The position numbers were made by a program, and so were the translations under genes. This document shows, piece by piece, positions 10,381-18,688 of a stretch of DNA of 64,000 nucleotides. The notes beneath the pieces are model-generated. The model did no database searches. It had not been told where the DNA came from and saw nothing but the letters and a program-made list of their open reading frames with translations. Origin of the DNA: CAYTBN01 sp964436045 (GTDB lineage: Bacteria > Myxococcota_A > UBA796 > UBA9615 > CAYRNR01); the NCBI GenBank assembly GCA_964436045.1, contig CAYTBN010000001.1:62001-126000 (forward strand), read 5' to 3'. Numbering within the stretch: the first letter of the stretch is position 1; each line of letters starts with the position of its first letter.

Positions 10381-11693
10381 GTCAGCGACGATACTTCGGC
10401 ACCGACGGCATCCGCGGCGTCGCCGGACAACCTCCACTCACACCCGGACTCGTCCTGCGGCTGGGCCGCGCCATCGCCCGCCGCTTCCGCGGCCCCGTGG
10501 TCGTGGGGCGCGATACCCGGCGTTCGTCCCCGGCCCTGCGCGACGCCATCGCCGCCGGTTTGCTGGTGGACGGCGCAGACGTGATCGATCTGGGGGTATT
10601 GCCGACCCCGGCGGTGCCCACCGAGGCGTTGCGCCGCGGTGCGGCCGCGGGGGTGATGATCACCGCCAGCCACAACCCGTTCCGCGACAACGGGATCAAG
10701 GTCTTCGGTCCGGCGGGGGACAAGGTCGACGACGCCACCGAGGAAGCCCTCGAGGACGCCGTCGACGGCATGGACGTGGACGAGCCCGGACTCGGGATGG
10801 GCCATTGGCTCGAGGACGCCCCGGCCGCCCGCGCAGCCTACCTGGCACGTCTGCAACCCCGAGGCCGCTTCGGTGAAGGGCTGAGGGTGCTGGTGGATGC
10901 CGCCAACGGAGCGGCGTCAGCGTTTGCCGGCCCAGCCCTGTCCGCCAGCGGCGCAACGGTCCAGGTGGTCGCCTGCGAGCCGGACGGACGGAACATCAAC
11001 GAGGGCTGTGGTGCCACCCACCCCGAGGCGCTGGCGACGCGGGTCCGGTCCGGCGATGCGGACCTGGGCGTGACGCTGGACGGCGACGCCGATCGCTGCT
11101 TGATGATCGACGAGCGTGGCCGGTCGGTGGATGGCGACGCGCTGTTGGCCCTGCTGGCGCTGCAGCGTGGGGCTGACGCGCTGGTCGGAACCGTGATGAG
11201 CAACGAGGGGGTGGTTCAGTACCTGGCCGGCCACGGCGTTCGCATGCACCGCGCGCCCGTGGGGGACCGCAACGTGCTGGCGATGATGCGGGAGGTGGGC
11301 ACCGAACTCGGGGGTGAGGAGAGCGGCCACGTGATCCAGCTCGACCGGGGTCCGGCCGGGGACGGCCTGGCGACGGCGCTGGCAGCCCTCGAACTGAGGG
11401 CGCTGGTGGGGCGTCCGCTGGCCGAACTGGTGGACGAGGTTCCGCGGTATCCGGCGGTCAAGCGGGCGATCCGGGTGGCTGAGAAGCTCCCCCTGGCCGA
11501 GGTTCCGGCGCTGGTGGACGCGATGGCGGCTGCCGATCGGGCGCTGGCGGGTCGGGGTCGGCAACTGCTGCGCTACTCGGGGACCGAGCCGGTGCTGAGG
11601 ATCCTGGTCGAGGGCGAGGATCAGGGTCTGGTGGAACGGACCTGTGACCGGCTCGCGCGGGCCGCCGAGGCTGCGCTGGGCGAGGAGAGCTGA
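10377..11693 (+). CDS. glmM: Phosphoglucosamine mutase
   Basis: Converts glucosamine-6-phosphate to glucosamine-1-phosphate, feeding UDP-GlcNAc for peptidoglycan and lipid A. The four hallmark sites of the alpha-D-phosphohexomutase family are present: the N-terminal FGTDGIRG, the phosphoserine loop TASHNP (Ser98), the Mg-binding DGDADR (235-240), and the phosphate-binding RYSGTEPVLRI near the C-terminus. Its 438 residues are usual. In other bacteria GlmM also inhibits CdaA, which fits its position directly after cdaA-cdaR. Confidence 0.97.
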   Translation: MSQRRYFGTDGIRGVAGQPPLTPGLVLRLGRAIARRFRGPVVVGRDTRRSSPALRDAIAAGLLVDGADVIDLGVLPTPAVPTEALRRGAAAGVMITASHNPFRDNGIKVFGPAGDKVDDATEEALEDAVDGMDVDEPGLGMGHWLEDAPAARAAYLARLQPRGRFGEGLRVLVDAANGAASAFAGPALSASGATVQVVACEPDGRNINEGCGATHPEALATRVRSGDADLGVTLDGDADRCLMIDERGRSVDGDALLALLALQRGADALVGTVMSNEGVVQYLAGHGVRMHRAPVGDRNVLAMMREVGTELGGEESGHVIQLDRGPAGDGLATALAALELRALVGRPLAELVDEVPRYPAVKRAIRVAEKLPLAEVPALVDAMAAADRALAGRGRQLLRYSGTEPVLRILVEGEDQGLVERTCDRLARAAEAALGEES

Positions 11694-11695
11694 CG

Positions 11696-12409
11696 ATGGC
11701 ACTACTGGGCGTCAACATCGATCACGTGGCCACCCTGCGTCAGGCGCGGGGAGCCGTCTACCCGGAGCCGGTCATCGCCGCGGGGATCGCCGAGATGGCC
11801 GGGGCGGACCAGATCACGGTGCACCTGCGGGGCGATCGGCGGCACATCGTCGACCGGGACCTGCGGCTGCTGGTGGACACGGTCCAGACCCGACTGAACG
11901 TGGAGCTGGCAGCCACCGACGAGATGATCGAGGTGGTCGGCGGAGTCGCTCCACAGCAGGCCACCCTGGTGCCCGAACGCCCCGACGAGATCACCACCGA
12001 GGGCGGGCTGGACGTGATCCGCCACGCCGCCGAGGTGGAGCGGGCGACCGGGGCACTGCGGGAGCGCGGGATCGCGGTCAGCGTGTTCATCGACCCCGAG
12101 CCGGCCCAGGTGGAACGGTCGAGCCGGCTGGGGCTGACCCACCTGGAGTTCAACACCGCCGCCTACGCGGAGACCCGCGACGAGGCGGTGGCCGCCGCCG
12201 AGCTCGATCGGTTGCGGGTCGCCATCGCCGCGGCGCGGGCGGAGGGCCTGCACGTGGCGGCGGGGCACGGGCTGCACTACCACAACGTGCAGCCGCTGGC
12301 CGCCGAACCCGAGGTGGAGGAGTTCAACATCGGCCACGCCATCGTTGCCCGTGCCGTGTTCAGCGGCCTGGCCGACGCGGTGCGTGAGATGAAGCGGCTA
12401 GTGGGCTAA
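11696..12409 (+). CDS. pdxJ: Pyridoxine 5'-phosphate synthase
   Basis: TIM-barrel enzyme of the DXP-dependent vitamin B6 route, condensing 1-deoxyxylulose-5-phosphate with 3-amino-2-oxopropyl phosphate. The N-terminus LGVNIDHVATLRQARG is diagnostic. ITVHLRGDRRHI, LVPERPDEITTEGGLD and AGHGLHYHN are further conserved blocks. At 237 residues it is full length. It starts two bases after glmM with a GGAGA site and is followed by acpS, an order found in many proteobacteria. Confidence 0.96.
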   Translation: MALLGVNIDHVATLRQARGAVYPEPVIAAGIAEMAGADQITVHLRGDRRHIVDRDLRLLVDTVQTRLNVELAATDEMIEVVGGVAPQQATLVPERPDEITTEGGLDVIRHAAEVERATGALRERGIAVSVFIDPEPAQVERSSRLGLTHLEFNTAAYAETRDEAVAAAELDRLRVAIAAARAEGLHVAAGHGLHYHNVQPLAAEPEVEEFNIGHAIVARAVFSGLADAVREMKRLVG

Positions 12410-12422
12410 CGGAGGAGGGGCG

Positions 12423-12812
12423 ATGCCCGTGCTCGGCGTCGGCATGGACGTGGTGGACGTTGTCCGCTTCCGTCGCACTCTGGACCGCCTCGGCGACCCC
12501 TTCGTCCGGCGAATCTTCACCGAGGCCGAGGCCAGCTACGCAGACCGCAGTCCCCGGCGGCGGGCCGAGCGGCTGGGCGCCCGTTTTGCAGCCAAGGAGG
12601 CCTTTGGCAAGGCGATGGGCCTCGGCATGACCCGGAGCACCCGCTGGCGAGAGATCGAGGTCGAGCACGATCCGCGGGGCCGCCCGGTCCTTTGCCTGCA
12701 TGGCGCCACCGGGGCCGCCGCCGCCGAGCGTGGCGTCACCCAGATGCACCTGTCGCTGAGCCACGACGGCGACGTGGCCGCCGCGGTCGTGGTGCTGGAG
12801 GCAATCCCGTGA
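12423..12812 (+). CDS. acpS: Holo-[acyl-carrier-protein] synthase
   Basis: Transfers 4'-phosphopantetheine from CoA to acyl carrier protein, enabling fatty-acid and lipid A acyl synthesis. The AcpS-type signatures are the N-terminal GVGMDVVDVVRF (Mg-binding Asp), RLGARFAAKEAFGKAMG (catalytic Glu/Lys helix) and the C-terminal LSLSHDGDVAAAVVV. At 129 residues it has the usual length. The ATG has a very strong Shine-Dalgarno (GGAGGAGGGG). The TGA overlaps the next start by GTGA. Confidence 0.95.
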   Translation: MPVLGVGMDVVDVVRFRRTLDRLGDPFVRRIFTEAEASYADRSPRRRAERLGARFAAKEAFGKAMGLGMTRSTRWREIEVEHDPRGRPVLCLHGATGAAAAERGVTQMHLSLSHDGDVAAAVVVLEAIP

Positions 12813-14398
12813 TCGAGCTGCTGACCGCGGTCGAGATGGCGGAGCTGGACCGCCAGACCATCGAGTCCGTCGGTGTGCCGGGCGTGGTGTTGATGGAGAA
12901 CGCAGCCGACGGCTGCACCCGGGCGATCCTCGAGCGCTGGCCGGCCGAGCTGGCCGAGGGTGTGATCGTGCTGGCCGGTCCCGGCAACAACGGCGGCGAC
13001 GGGCACGTCATCGCCCGCAAACTGGCCAACCGCGGCGTCGCGGTGCAGGTCTGGCTGCTGTGCGACCCCGGCCGGGTGCGCGGGGACGCGCGGACCAACC
13101 TGGATCTGCTGGCGGCCTTCGACGTGCCGCTGCGGTCGTTGACCACGACCACCCAGGTGGAGGAGGCGGCCCCGGAGCTGGCGCGCGCCGGGGTACTGGT
13201 GGACGCCCTGTTCGGCACCGGCCTGGAGCGGAAGCTGACCGGCCGGTTCGCCGCGGCGGTGGCGGCCATCGGCGCCGCCGGTCGACCGGTGATGGCGGTG
13301 GACATCCCCAGCGGGGTCGAGGCGACGGACGGCCGTGTGCTCGGTGTGGGGGTGCGGGCTGATCTCTCGGTCACGTTCTGCCGGCCTCGATTGGGGCACT
13401 TCCTCTACCCCGGAGCGGACCTGCGAGGGGCGCTCGAGGTGGTCGACATCGGCGTACCGGATTCACTGGTGGCGGCCTCTGCACCCCGGGCCCAACTGCT
13501 CGATCACAGCTGCCTGGCGCCGTTGACGACACCGAGGGCCGCGACGGCCCACAAGGGGACCTACGGTCACATCGTGTTGCTGGCCGGTAGCGCGGCGATG
13601 CCCGGCGCGGCGGTGCTGGCCGCCAATGCCGCCCTGGCCGCGGGCGCCGGATTGATCACGCTGGTGGTTCCCGAGGGGGTCCAGCCATTGCTGCGCGATC
13701 TGGTCCCCGAGGTGATCGTCCGCTCCCTGCCCGCCGCCGACGGTGGGTTCGCGGCGGACGCCCGGGACGGTCTTCCGCAGTTGCTGGCGGGCAAGACCGG
13801 TGTGGCCATCGGTCCGGGGATCGGCCGGACGGCGGGGACCGTCGAGTTCGTGCGCCACGCCGTCCGCAACGCCCCGCTCCCAGCGGTGGTGGATGCCGAC
13901 GGCCTGCGGGCGCTGGAGGGGCTCGGGTCCCTCGAAGGGGCCGGGGCCCCCCGGGTGCTCACGCCGCATCCAGGCGAACTGTCGGGCCTGCTCGGCGTCC
14001 CGACCGCCGACATCCAGGCTGATCGTCCCACTGCCGTGCGGCAGGCGGCGGACCGGCTGGGCGTCACGGTGCTGCTCAAGGGGGCCTGCACGCTGATCGC
14101 AATACCGGGGGGACAGCTGCTCGTCAATCCCACCGGCAACCCCGGGATGGGATCGGCGGGGACTGGAGACGTGCTCACCGGCCTGCTGGCCTCACTGCTG
14201 GCGCAACCGGGGATCGTCGGAAGTGATCCCGCGGCCGCCACCGGGGCGGCGGCCTACCTCCACGGGTTGGCCGGGGATCTGGCAGCGGTGGACAGGGGCG
14301 AGCCCGGACTGCGCGCCTCCCACATCATCGGAGCCCTCCCGCGGGCTCTCGCCGGGGCGCGGGACGGCAGTCTGCCCGGAGCGCTGCTTTGGCGTTGA
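12809..14398 (+). CDS. nnr: Bifunctional NAD(P)HX epimerase/ADP-dependent dehydratase
   Basis: Repairs hydrated NAD(P)H (NADHX/NADPHX). The N-terminal YjeF_N domain (about 1-210) epimerises the hydrate (LLTAVEMAELDR, GPGNNGGDGHVIAR, DALFGTGL, DIPSGVEATDG). The C-terminal domain (about 225-529) is the ribokinase-like ADP-dependent dehydratase (HKGTYGHIVLLAGS, TPHPGELSGLLG, NPTGNPGMGSAGTGDVLTGLL). The combined 529 residues match the fused enzyme. The GTG start overlaps the acpS stop; the frame is open upstream inside acpS, but the family N-terminus begins here. Confidence 0.95.
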   Translation: MIELLTAVEMAELDRQTIESVGVPGVVLMENAADGCTRAILERWPAELAEGVIVLAGPGNNGGDGHVIARKLANRGVAVQVWLLCDPGRVRGDARTNLDLLAAFDVPLRSLTTTTQVEEAAPELARAGVLVDALFGTGLERKLTGRFAAAVAAIGAAGRPVMAVDIPSGVEATDGRVLGVGVRADLSVTFCRPRLGHFLYPGADLRGALEVVDIGVPDSLVAASAPRAQLLDHSCLAPLTTPRAATAHKGTYGHIVLLAGSAAMPGAAVLAANAALAAGAGLITLVVPEGVQPLLRDLVPEVIVRSLPAADGGFAADARDGLPQLLAGKTGVAIGPGIGRTAGTVEFVRHAVRNAPLPAVVDADGLRALEGLGSLEGAGAPRVLTPHPGELSGLLGVPTADIQADRPTAVRQAADRLGVTVLLKGACTLIAIPGGQLLVNPTGNPGMGSAGTGDVLTGLLASLLAQPGIVGSDPAAATGAAAYLHGLAGDLAAVDRGEPGLRASHIIGALPRALAGARDGSLPGALLWR

Positions 14399-14877
14399 CG
14401 CTGGAACTCGCCGACCACGACGCCACCCGGGCGCTGGGACGGAGGCTGGGGGAGCTGGCTCCACCCGGGTTGCTGCTGCGTCTGGATGGTCCACTCGGAG
14501 CGGGAAAGACCACCCTGGTCCAGGGCGTGGCCGAAGGCCTCGCGGTGCCCCCCTCGACCCAGGTTCGCAGCCCCTCGTTCGCCCTGGTGCGGATCCACGA
14601 GGGAGGACGGCTGGACCTGGTCCACGTGGATCTCTACCGCCTCGGTGATCCGGACGAGCTGACGGAGCTCGGGCTCGACGACTGGTTCGACGCCCAGAGC
14701 CTGGTGGCGGTCGAGTGGGCCGATCGTTTTGCCACCGAACTACCGATGGGTGGGCTGGCGATCCGCCTGGACTACGCGGATCACGGCGGCCGGGATGTCC
14801 GGCTCTCGTGGGTGCCGGCCGACGAACAGCCGGACTGGTTGCGACGGCTGGCGTCCGGGGGTGGGCACGATGGCTGA
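14389..14877 (+). CDS. tsaE: tRNA threonylcarbamoyladenosine biosynthesis ATPase TsaE
   Basis: P-loop ATPase needed with TsaB and TsaD for the t6A37 modification of ANN-decoding tRNAs. Walker A is DGPLGAGKTTLVQG (about residues 31-44), followed by VRSPSFALV and HVDLYRLGDPDEL, typical of TsaE; VAVEWADRF is the C-terminal motif. At 162 residues it is normal. I take TTG 14389 because GGAG lies seven bases upstream; TTG 14395 is an alternative. It overlaps nnr. MtaB, encoded 0.65 kb downstream, acts on the t6A that TsaE helps to make. Confidence 0.93.
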   Translation: MALTLELADHDATRALGRRLGELAPPGLLLRLDGPLGAGKTTLVQGVAEGLAVPPSTQVRSPSFALVRIHEGGRLDLVHVDLYRLGDPDELTELGLDDWFDAQSLVAVEWADRFATELPMGGLAIRLDYADHGGRDVRLSWVPADEQPDWLRRLASGGGHDG

Positions 14878-15496
14878 CATTACCCCGGGGCCCTCGCAGG
14901 CACGAAGGCGAGCGCGCCAGCGGCATCGGAGCACGCCGCGACGGTCGCTGGTGGCGCTGGCCGCGGCCGCGGCGGCGCTGGCACTGGTGGGACTCCTGAT
15001 CCACGGTCTCGAGCGGCTGGCATCGAGGGCGCCCGAGCACCCCACGGGCAAGGGGGGCGCCGCGGCCATTGTCGAGGGGGAGGGGATCCGGCCAGGGAGG
15101 GTGGAGGTGAAGGCGGGGATGAGCCTCTGCGACCTGTGGTCCGTTGCGGGCGGGCACGGCGATATCTCACCGGACGAGTGTACCCGAGTGGCGCTGACCG
15201 GTACGCGGGTGTCTCTGACCGACGGCCGCTTCGAGGTCGAGGAGCTGACCTCGGAGGAACGCTTCGCCATCGGTCTGCGGCTGGACCCCAACCACGCGTC
15301 TGCCACGGAGCTGGAGGCCGTCCCCGGTCTGTCCAGCACCCTGGCCGACAGGATCGTGACGGAACGTGAGCAGGGTCAGTTCTGCTCGGTGGACGACTTG
15401 ACCCGGGTCCGGGGTATCGGCGCCCGCAAGGTCGAGTGGATCCGTCCGTTCCTGGAGGTGGTAGGCCTCCCCGACGGCTGTCCGAACTCTCCTTGA
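14870..15496 (+). CDS. ComEA-like membrane-anchored helix-hairpin-helix protein
   Basis: A 208-residue protein with a basic, Arg-rich N-terminus, one transmembrane segment (about residues 25-45, LVALAAAAAALALVGLLI), a middle region with two Cys, and a C-terminal pair of helix-hairpin-helix motifs. The HhH region reads LDPNHASATELEAVPGLSSTLADRIV, then FCSVDDLTRVRGIGARKVEWI, as in ComEA and related DNA-binding proteins. The likely role is DNA binding at the outer face of the inner membrane, possibly competence; no other competence gene is nearby. The start overlaps tsaE by 8 bases. Confidence 0.8.
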   Translation: MADITPGPSQARRRARQRHRSTPRRSLVALAAAAAALALVGLLIHGLERLASRAPEHPTGKGGAAAIVEGEGIRPGRVEVKAGMSLCDLWSVAGGHGDISPDECTRVALTGTRVSLTDGRFEVEELTSEERFAIGLRLDPNHASATELEAVPGLSSTLADRIVTEREQGQFCSVDDLTRVRGIGARKVEWIRPFLEVVGLPDGCPNSP

Positions 15497-15521
15497 CGGA
15501 CCCCGAAGCCGCGCCTACCTT
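15493..15521 (+). promoter_or_regulatory. Putative sigma-70 promoter of mtaB (leaderless)
   Basis: TTGACG (15493-15498), 17-base spacer, TACCTT (15516-15521), then eight bases to the ATG at 15530. No Shine-Dalgarno is possible in so short a gap, so translation would begin at or near the mRNA 5' end. Confidence 0.5.
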
Positions 15522-15529
15522 GCGCCCCG

Positions 15530-16882
15530 ATGCTCCGGATCGCGCTGACCACCCTGGGTTGCCGGACGAACCAGGTCGAGACCGAGGCCATCCGCCACAC
15601 GCTGGAAGACAGCGTCGGCGAGGTGCGGATCGTCCCGTGGTCGGCGCTCGCGGACGTGTATGTGATCAACACCTGCACCGTGACCGCCCGCGCCGACCGC
15701 CAGTGCAGGCAGCAGGTCCACCGCGCCCACCGGCGGGCCCCCGGGGCGGCCATCGTGATCACGGGCTGTTACGCGGAGGCGGACTCCGTGACCCTGGCCG
15801 CCTTGCCCGGAGTCGTGGCGGTCCTCGGCCCGGGTCACCGCAGCGAGATCGGGCGCCACGTGGCGGAGGCAGGCTCAGGCCGGCCGGCGGTCGCCGACGT
15901 GCGAACCGGCGGACTGTCTGGCGCCATCGACACGCACCGGGTCGATCGCCATCCAGGTAGGACGCGGGTGCCCGTCAAGGTCCAGGAGGGCTGCGACGCG
16001 CGCTGCAGCTATTGCATCGTCCCCGCAGTCCGGGGGCCCTCGAGGAGCCTGTCCGCCCCGGAGGTCATCGAGGATGTCCGCGTGCTGTACGGGGCAGGGC
16101 ACCCCGAGATCGTCATCGCCGGAACTCACATCGGCCGCTGGGGACGTGATCTTCGACCTCGGCAGCGGATCGAGGACTTGATCGGCGCCCTCCTGGCCGG
16201 CGCCCCCGGCGTGCGGATCCGTCTGAGCTCCCTGGATCTGACCGAGGTCACCCCCGCCCTCGTCGACCTGCTGGCCCGCGAGGAACGCATCGCTCGCCAC
16301 TTGCACCTGACGCTGCAGCACACCGATCCCGCCGTGCTCGCCCGGATGGCACGGCGTTCGCCGGCGGGGGGGGTGCCCGCCCTGGTGGAACGGATCGGCG
16401 AGCTGTTGCCGGGATTCGGGCTGGGCGCCGACGTGATCGCCGGCTTCCCCGGCGAGGATCGGACCACCTTCGAGGCCCTGGTCGCCACCCTCGAGCAGCT
16501 GCCGCTGACCTACCTCCATGTGTTCGGCTTCAGCGCCCGGCGTGACACACCCGCGGCCAGCCTGCCCTACCCCGTCGGCGGGCCCGAACGCCGGCGGCGG
16601 GTGGCGAGGCTGCGCGCGCTGTCCGAGGAGCGCCTGGCGCCTCGCTTCGCCGCCGGCCTGGTGGGGCGACGGACCATGGCGGTGCTCGAGCGCGAAGGGG
16701 AGGGGAGCCGAACGCTAGGCACGGGATCGGAGTTCGTGCCGGTGGCGGTCGACGGCGGCCAGCGGTGGCTTGGACAGGCGGTGCCGATCCTCATCACCGG
16801 GACCGAAGGGGCGCTGACGATCGGGCGGATCGAGGGACATCAAGGCAGCGCAGAGGACGTCGGGCGCGATGCTGGATGTTAG
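15530..16882 (+). CDS. mtaB: tRNA t6A37 methylthiotransferase MtaB
   Basis: Radical SAM enzyme that adds a methylthio group to t6A37 of tRNA, giving ms2t6A. The N-terminal UPF0004 domain begins ITTLGC-type (ALTTLGCRTNQVETE) with further cluster Cys residues (NTCTV, ITGCYAE). The radical SAM cluster motif is CDARCSYCIVP (CxxxCxxC). ADVIAGFPGED and a C-terminal TRAM-like beta segment follow. The length (450) and the GCRTNQ start distinguish it from MiaB and RimO. It follows a promoter-like element and its end overlaps the rnc frame. Confidence 0.92.
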   Translation: MLRIALTTLGCRTNQVETEAIRHTLEDSVGEVRIVPWSALADVYVINTCTVTARADRQCRQQVHRAHRRAPGAAIVITGCYAEADSVTLAALPGVVAVLGPGHRSEIGRHVAEAGSGRPAVADVRTGGLSGAIDTHRVDRHPGRTRVPVKVQEGCDARCSYCIVPAVRGPSRSLSAPEVIEDVRVLYGAGHPEIVIAGTHIGRWGRDLRPRQRIEDLIGALLAGAPGVRIRLSSLDLTEVTPALVDLLAREERIARHLHLTLQHTDPAVLARMARRSPAGGVPALVERIGELLPGFGLGADVIAGFPGEDRTTFEALVATLEQLPLTYLHVFGFSARRDTPAASLPYPVGGPERRRRVARLRALSEERLAPRFAAGLVGRRTMAVLEREGEGSRTLGTGSEFVPVAVDGGQRWLGQAVPILITGTEGALTIGRIEGHQGSAEDVGRDAGC

Positions 16883-17609
16883 GATGCACCCGATGAATCC
16901 ACCGCAAATCCCGACCCCGCTCGAGGAGACGATCGGCTACGCCTTCGCCGATCCGGGTCTGCTGGAGACCGCGCTGACCCACCGAAGTTATGCCAACGAG
17001 CAGCGCGGGCAGCGGGTGGCGGACAACGAGCGGCTGGAGTTCCTGGGCGACGCGGTGCTGGATTTTTACGTCTCCGAGCAGCTGGTGCGGCGCCTTCCCG
17101 ACTGGTCCGAAGGCGACCTCAGTCAGGGCAGGGCGGCGCTGGTCAACGAGGGAGCGCTGGCCGCCCACGCGCGACGGCTCCAGCTGGGGACCCTGCTGCG
17201 GCTGGGTCGGGGGGAGGACAGGAGCGGCGGCCGGGACAAGGACTCGCTGCTCTGTGACGTCTTAGAGGCCCTCATCGGTGCTCTGCTGCTGGATGGCGGG
17301 ATCGGGGCCTGCGAGCGGGTCCTCGAGGGACTGCTCGGGGAGCCGATCCGAGCGCTTCGGGAGCGGATCCGGGTGGAGAGTGATCCCAAGACGTCGTTCC
17401 AGGAATGGCTGGCGGCCCGTGGCGAATCGCCGCCCCGCTATCGGGTGCTGCGGGAGATCGGTCCACCCCACTCCCGCACGTTCACCGTCGGCGTGACCGT
17501 GGGCGGGCAGATTGCAGCGGTGGGCTCCGGGCCCAGCAAGAAGGTCGCCGAGCGCAGGGCCGCACAGGCCGCCCACATCGCCGGGCAGCGATCCGAGGAT
17601 CTGCGGTGA
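16869..17609 (+). CDS. rnc: Ribonuclease III
   Basis: Double-strand-specific endoribonuclease acting in rRNA maturation and mRNA turnover. The signature NERLEFLGDAVLDFYVSEQL (about residues 55-74) carries the catalytic Glu/Asp. LCDVLEALIGALLLDGG is the second acidic site. A C-terminal dsRNA-binding domain (about 165-240) ends with GPSKKVAERRAAQAAH. Candidate starts are ATG 16869, 16884 and 16893; the last gives a typical N-terminus (NPPQIPTPLEETIGYAF). The stop overlaps the radical SAM gene by GTGA. The rnc-era linkage is classical, here with one gene between. Confidence 0.95.
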   Translation: MLDVRMHPMNPPQIPTPLEETIGYAFADPGLLETALTHRSYANEQRGQRVADNERLEFLGDAVLDFYVSEQLVRRLPDWSEGDLSQGRAALVNEGALAAHARRLQLGTLLRLGRGEDRSGGRDKDSLLCDVLEALIGALLLDGGIGACERVLEGLLGEPIRALRERIRVESDPKTSFQEWLAARGESPPRYRVLREIGPPHSRTFTVGVTVGGQIAAVGSGPSKKVAERRAAQAAHIAGQRSEDLR

Positions 17610-18688
17610 CCCTCTCGCCCGCCGCTACCCCGGCGTCCCGGACTCCTGCGACCGGCCGGCCGCCGGAGATCGTGCCGCTCGTGATCCCCCACGGCCTGTG
17701 CGGATCGTGGTGTCCCCTCTGTCCACCGGTGATGGACGCGGCCAACTTCGAAGCCATGATGGCCGGTCCGGCCGACGTGCGTGCGGCGATGGAACGCTAC
17801 GCACCCCGGACACGCCGGGACGACGGAGCTACGGAACGCACGCTGCTGTCGTTCTATGGCGGCTCGATGGCGTCCCTGTCCCATCGCTCACGCTCCTCCT
17901 TGCTGGACGCTGGCGAGCGGGAGTTCCGCTCCTCGCGGATCGCGGGGATGCGCGTGGTCTGCGACCTGACGGGTCTGTTCCGGGTGCCGCTGGGCGAATG
18001 GCGTGTGCGTGGCGTGCGTTCGTTGGAGGTCCCGCTGCTGTCCATGCACCCGGCGGTATGCGAGGGGTGGGGCGGCGCTGATCTGCCCGAGCGTGCGGAG
18101 CGGGCCGTGCAAAAGGCCCACTGGCTGGACCTGGAGATCGGCATCCAGCTGATGCCCGGACTACCCGGAGACAGCCACGCACGTTCGGTGGCGGGGGCCC
18201 GGGCACTGGCCGACCTGCGCCCCTCCTACGTGCGCATCCTGCCGGCATTGGTGCTCGAGGGCACGCGGCTCGAACACTGGTGGCGGGAGCTGGGGTGGGT
18301 GCCCATGTCGCTGGCTCAGGCCGAGGACACCTGTGGAGCGATGCTGAACGAGTTTCGCGCCGCGAACGTACCGGTCGCCCGGATCGGATTGCAGCCGGAA
18401 TTCGACCTGCTGCGCGGACCGCGGGTGCTCGACGGCCCCTATCACCCCTCGCTACGCCACCGGGTCGAGTCGAGGAGATTTCGCGAGATGGCCCTGAATT
18501 GCGCCAGGCAGCAGGCTTTCCAGCGCTCGCTCGAGCTGCTCTTCCATCCCGCCGACGAGTCCTACCTCCGGGGCGCGGGGAACAAGACGCTCATCGAGTT
18601 GCGGCGGCGCTTCCGATTCGAGATCGTGCGGCTGTCGCCCGATCGTTCGCTGCCGCGGGGCACGCTGGTGGCCGGGAGGAGATCGTGA
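17606..18688 (+). CDS. Elp3-like radical SAM protein between rnc and era
   Basis: A 360-residue radical SAM protein. A CxxxCxxC cluster is visible in GLCGSWCPLCPP (about residues 33-44), where more usual relatives have Cys-Pro-x-x-Cys-x-x-Cys-Asn-Gln. SFYGGSMASLS matches the FYGGTFT strand of Elp3-like proteins, and QLMPGLPGDS and RILPALVLEGTRLE match later barrel strands. A C-terminal extension (about 260-360) has the NKTLIELRRRFRFEIV block. Substrate unknown; the placement in an rnc-era operon suggests an RNA-linked role, which is inference. It starts at GTG 17606 overlapping the rnc stop and overlaps era by GTGA. Confidence 0.8.
   Translation: MTLSPAATPASRTPATGRPPEIVPLVIPHGLCGSWCPLCPPVMDAANFEAMMAGPADVRAAMERYAPRTRRDDGATERTLLSFYGGSMASLSHRSRSSLLDAGEREFRSSRIAGMRVVCDLTGLFRVPLGEWRVRGVRSLEVPLLSMHPAVCEGWGGADLPERAERAVQKAHWLDLEIGIQLMPGLPGDSHARSVAGARALADLRPSYVRILPALVLEGTRLEHWWRELGWVPMSLAQAEDTCGAMLNEFRAANVPVARIGLQPEFDLLRGPRVLDGPYHPSLRHRVESRRFREMALNCARQQAFQRSLELLFHPADESYLRGAGNKTLIELRRRFRFEIVRLSPDRSLPRGTLVAGRRS

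Noticed and set aside
16880..16885. TAGGAT as a leaderless -10 box for rnc (ATG 16893)
   Set aside because: The spacing fits, but no acceptable -35 hexamer lies 16-18 bases upstream, so it was not counted with the other leaderless candidates.
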